In this document: positions 61,274 to 64,000 of the stretch, one piece after another
Layout: each line of letters opens with the position of its first letter
Position numbering within the stretch: position 1 is the stretch's first letter
Assembly: GCF_003386235.1 (NCBI RefSeq)
Contig: NZ_QRDZ01000015.1
Location: 145,111 to 209,110, forward strand
DNA length: 64,000 nucleotides
Source: Cohnella phaseoli
Lineage (GTDB): Bacteria; Bacillota; Bacilli; Paenibacillales; Paenibacillaceae
Direction of reading: 5' to 3'
Program-made: the position numbers and the translations under genes
The notes under the pieces: generated by a model
Database searches by the model: none
What the model was told of the DNA's origin: nothing
The model's input: only the letters and a program-made list of their open reading frames with translations

Positions 61274-61530
61274 TTCAAATTAGCAAAGAGGCCGTCCCAT
61301 GAGCAGAGTTGCTTAAGATAATCGATAGACAAAGAAAGGGGTATGTACCTCCTGGAGACTGCCTCATACGCTCCTGAAATGACCCTGTAACGGGTTTCCC
61401 AATTCAGATTTCAGGAGCGTATAGCATCGGAAGGAGGTACATACCCCTTGCACCTTGTTCATCGATTATCTTTTATAGCAACTTGGTTGGCTCATGGGAC
61501 GGCCTCTTATTGTCGTTGCTAATTTGAATT
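61272..61530. repeat. 259-bp long imperfect inverted repeat (MITE-like)
   Basis: Two arms pair in order: 61272-61286 with 61516-61530 (15 perfect), 61287-61304 with 61490-61507 (18 perfect, AGAGGCCGTCCCATGAGC), 61315-61326 with 61461-61472, 61336-61352 with 61433-61449 (17 perfect) and 61366-61380 with 61408-61422 (15 perfect). The tip holds ACCC/GGGT. No credible gene inside. The GAGGCCGTCCC ends recall ends of IS1182-like elements, so a miniature inverted-repeat element is my best reading; a structured transcript end of the oxidase operon is the alternative. Confidence 0.85.
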
Positions 61531-61620
61531 GCTGCGGATAGGGAGGATTATCGCGATTGCCGTCGAACAACTGTATCAAGGAAAAATATTCCTAAGTTGT
61601 TCCGAGGAGGAAAAAACGAC

Positions 61621-62331
61621 ATGTCCGACACGCATTCGAACGAGCCTGATCTGCGTAAGAAAGAGGCGAACGAACCGGCTGAAAGCCAGACTGCGGCCGC
61701 ATCGGCCAATCCGGCGGCTCCTCCGACCGTTGGCACGACTTCTCCGCTGGCGGGAGTGGATGCGCAGAAGCTGCTGACGCTGCTCAGAAATCCGACCGCC
61801 TCGCAGAGTCTGCAGCCGCAGACGGAATGGATCTACGGGGCGATAGGGGCCGTTTCCGGCGTCATCGGCTTCGCGCTCTGGAGCTGGCTGTTCCGGGAAG
61901 CGATCAAATCGAAGCTCGGCATCTTTGATTCGATCGGCAGTCTAATGATGACCGGTGCGTTCGGCGGCGATTCGACAGGCAAAGCTCTGCTGCTTGGTCT
62001 ATTCTCCATCGCGCTGCTGATCGGCTCGCTGACTTTGGTTGGCAACTGGCTGGGGACGCGCAAGCTGGATTGGAAGGAAGCCGTCGCCAACCTGGGCGGC
62101 ACGCAATTGGCTTTCGGAGCGGCATGGCTCGTTACGGGTTTGCTGTCGTTTATCTCGCTGCAGTTGTCCATGCTGCTGTGCGCCTTTTTATTGCTTGTTA
62201 ATCTCGTGCTGCTCGTCGGTTTGGCGGAGAACTTGCACGAGGTGCGACGGGAGCGCAAATTTTTCTTCATCGTATATTCGCTGGCCGCCTACTTGTTGCT
62301 AATGTATCTCGTTTCCGCCATCTTTGGCTAA
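61621..62331 (+). CDS. Multi-pass membrane protein of unknown function
   Basis: 236 residues: Ala/Pro/Ser-rich soluble start to about 70, then five membrane segments (WIYGAIGAVSGVIGFALW, ALLLGLFSIALLIGSLTLV and three more to the end). I recognise no family; similar small polytopic proteins in Bacillota are annotated as Yip1-like or unknown. ATG 61621 follows GAGGAGG at ten bases. Confidence 0.75.
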   Translation: MSDTHSNEPDLRKKEANEPAESQTAAASANPAAPPTVGTTSPLAGVDAQKLLTLLRNPTASQSLQPQTEWIYGAIGAVSGVIGFALWSWLFREAIKSKLGIFDSIGSLMMTGAFGGDSTGKALLLGLFSIALLIGSLTLVGNWLGTRKLDWKEAVANLGGTQLAFGAAWLVTGLLSFISLQLSMLLCAFLLLVNLVLLVGLAENLHEVRRERKFFFIVYSLAAYLLLMYLVSAIFG

Positions 62332-62338
62332 AAAAGAA

Positions 62339-62380
62339 GAGAAGCCGATCGATGTCACACGCGGACACGGTCGGCTTCTC
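62339..62380. terminator. Hairpin between convergent genes
   Basis: GAGAAGCCGA (62339-62348) pairs perfectly with TCGGCTTCTC (62371-62380); an A-run on the left would act as T-run for the reverse-strand gene. Confidence 0.7.
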
Positions 62381-63713
62381 TCGCTTTATTGCGGGGCAAC
62401 TCGACGACAATAGCGGTTGTTTCATTTTCCGGGCAGTAACGAATGCTCAGAGTGCCGCCATAGAAGCGAACCCTCTCCTGTACGATCGCCAGCCCAAGCC
62501 CCGAATGACCCGCTTTCTTGGTCGTGTAGCCGGGCACCGCCATCATCCGCAGCTCCTTGTCGGATAGAGGGCGGCCCCGGTTGCTGATTTCAAGCGCAAG
62601 CCTCTCGCCTTCGCTCCGAATCGCCATCCGCACGCTTCTGTTATGAGGCGGAATCGTCTCGCTCTCCTCGAAGGCGTTATCGACCAGGTTGCCTATAATT
62701 TTCACGAGATCGATCATTTTGATCGATTGCTCCAGCTCCGGATCCGCGGGAATATCGCAGTCGAACGGGATGTCCTTTGCCTTCGCCTGCTCCGTCTTGC
62801 CGGATATAAAAGCGGCTAGCGCAGGGGAAGAGTGGCTGACGACCGGAGCGACGGCGTGCGTTTCCTTGGCGAGATCGTCCATATAGCCCTTGAGCTGTTC
62901 GAGCTTGTTCATTTGCAGCATGGAGGACATGACCTGCATATGGTTCAAGAAATCGTGCCGGTGTCCGCGAATGGCAGTGAACATCTGACCGATCTCCTCC
63001 GCGTACACGTCCCGCGTCTGTGAGATTGCGTCTTCGCGAATGCGGACGAATAGCCGCAGCATGAAGTAGATCGCGCAGAAGGTTAGCAGCACGAGCGCGT
63101 ATACGGTCCAGTTATAGGAGGTTTCGGTGCGCTTCTCGCTCTCCATTCCGATCGAGAACAGCAAGCCGACGACGAACAGCTGAACGATAATTAGCAGCAT
63201 GACTTCCTTCATCCGGGATTGTTGGATATCGAGCAAATACTGATATAATCGGAGAAGGAAGGGATAGCTTCTTTTCTCCAGGTAGAGGGCCAATAGCCCT
63301 AGCGCGATTCCGAGCGGAACATACACGGAATGGAAGACAAGCGGATGATTGGCAATGATGTCCTTGCGGTCGGTCATTCCGTACAGTAGCTGGATCAACG
63401 CTCCTCCGGCGATATCGGCCAGGAAGCTGGTCGCGGTGTAAGCTACGAATAGCAGCAGTACGCTTCTGCTGCCGAATGTTCTGAACACTGCATACAAGGC
63501 GACGAAAGCGATGCTGGTTGCGGTTATGGCGTGAACCGGCGCAGGCACGAGCCAATAGTCGAAGTCCGCGACGGAGCTTACGACGGCGAACAGAATCAGC
63601 TTGCGGGCATGGCGTGTTGGCCTCAAGCCGGCTGCCGCGAAGACGAGCCAAATACGGACAAGAGTATGGGGGATGGATAGGCCGAGAATGAGCTGGACGT
63701 AAGAAAGCAGCAT
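62355..63713 (-). CDS. GHKL sensor histidine kinase with Spo0B-like dimerisation helix
   Basis: 452 residues. About seven membrane segments to residue 230, then the phospho-acceptor helix RGHRHDFLNHMQVMSSMLQM as in DcuS/CitA/NatK-type kinases, and a GHKL ATPase with KIIGNLVDNAFEES (N box) and GHSGLGLAIVQERVRFYGG (G2 box). ATG 63713 is 12 bases after AAGGAGG; the longer frame to 63788 lacks support. The stop lies inside the shared hairpin. No response regulator is visible in the window. Confidence 0.88.
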   Translation of the reverse strand: MLLSYVQLILGLSIPHTLVRIWLVFAAAGLRPTRHARKLILFAVVSSVADFDYWLVPAPVHAITATSIAFVALYAVFRTFGSRSVLLLFVAYTATSFLADIAGGALIQLLYGMTDRKDIIANHPLVFHSVYVPLGIALGLLALYLEKRSYPFLLRLYQYLLDIQQSRMKEVMLLIIVQLFVVGLLFSIGMESEKRTETSYNWTVYALVLLTFCAIYFMLRLFVRIREDAISQTRDVYAEEIGQMFTAIRGHRHDFLNHMQVMSSMLQMNKLEQLKGYMDDLAKETHAVAPVVSHSSPALAAFISGKTEQAKAKDIPFDCDIPADPELEQSIKMIDLVKIIGNLVDNAFEESETIPPHNRSVRMAIRSEGERLALEISNRGRPLSDKELRMMAVPGYTTKKAGHSGLGLAIVQERVRFYGGTLSIRYCPENETTAIVVELPRNKAREADRVRV

Positions 63714-63788
63714 GTCGGCAGTAATCCTCCTTAAGCCGGTTGAATTAAGATGATATGTGTCCGTAAGCCTATTGTACTCACTAGTCAT

Positions 63789-64000
63789 GCATCAAACCTG
63801 ACATAATAGTCGAAGGGTGAGGCCTAATCCAATATTGTGATTTGGTTTCATATTTTCCCATTTGATTTTCTTCCCAGTAAGCCAAAAAATCAGAGCAGGA
63901 ACAGAAGACGCGATTTTCCACAAAATTGGATATTCATTTATCTTTGCCTAACGTAGTATGACGCGCTGATTCTCCTCGACAAGCTTGACTCTATCCGTCT
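63789..64000. other. AT-rich end of window without features
   Basis: The final 212 bases are AT-rich. I see no gene, hairpin or promoter I would defend. Confidence 0.5.

Overview
The window looks like a chromosome segment from an endospore-forming member of the Paenibacillaceae. It carries GerE, a three-gene GerA-type germinant-receptor operon, a YhcN/YlaJ-type spore lipoprotein, CgeB-type spore-surface glycosyltransferases, SLH-domain proteins, a YesN/YesM-LplABC-style sugar-uptake module and a ba3-type oxidase. TTG and GTG starts with strong Shine-Dalgarno sites are frequent. I see no prophage, no CRISPR array, no tRNA and no rRNA.

Layout. 1-2.6 kb: phosphatidylserine decarboxylase (cut by the left edge), a CotSA-like GT4 glycosyltransferase and a CzrA/SmtB-type zinc-sensing ArsR repressor. 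2.8-12.5 kb: one gene for a 3,237-residue protein made almost wholly of about 280 decapeptides. 12.7-20.3 kb: GT2 and GT-D glycosyltransferases, an SpsI-like nucleotidyltransferase, three related small helical proteins and a small basic protein. 20.3-28.8 kb: an operon of two SLH-domain proteins and a 2,161-residue exported PKD-type protein, behind a promoter-proximal terminator. 28.9-42.9 kb: two tandem CgeB-like proteins, further glycosyltransferases, a three-gene UDP-deoxyamino-sugar pathway, sugar epimerases, and fabH behind a FapR-like operator. 43.0-43.7 kb: spore lipoprotein with a sigma-G-like promoter. 44.0-53.3 kb: sensor kinase/AraC regulator, ABC importer, a barrel-type putative carbohydrate enzyme and an SGNH esterase. 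53.6-57.7 kb: gerE and, convergently, the gerA-type operon. 57.9-61.5 kb: a beta-gamma-crystallin-like protein, a CuA-type cupredoxin, the ba3 oxidase genes and a 259-bp long inverted repeat. 61.6-64 kb: a membrane protein and a GHKL histidine kinase; the last 200 bases are AT-rich and featureless.

How it may work. The 2.8-42 kb block reads as a spore-surface glycosylation locus built around the giant decapeptide protein. The giant gene is preceded by AC-N17-CATATGATA, and the same arrangement with the same spacing lies before gerE, a sigma-K gene in Bacillus subtilis. Several enzymes and one stand-alone small protein share an unusual arm: a Lys/Arg-rich stretch plus a tandem tetrapeptide repeat of the form [YFW]-x-x-G. 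I infer, without proof, that this arm places the enzymes in one assembly at the forming spore surface.

Two Crp/Fnr-type boxes (TGTGA-N6-TCACA type) stand at identical distances from putative -10 elements before the cupredoxin gene and the ba3 oxidase genes, suggesting low-oxygen control.
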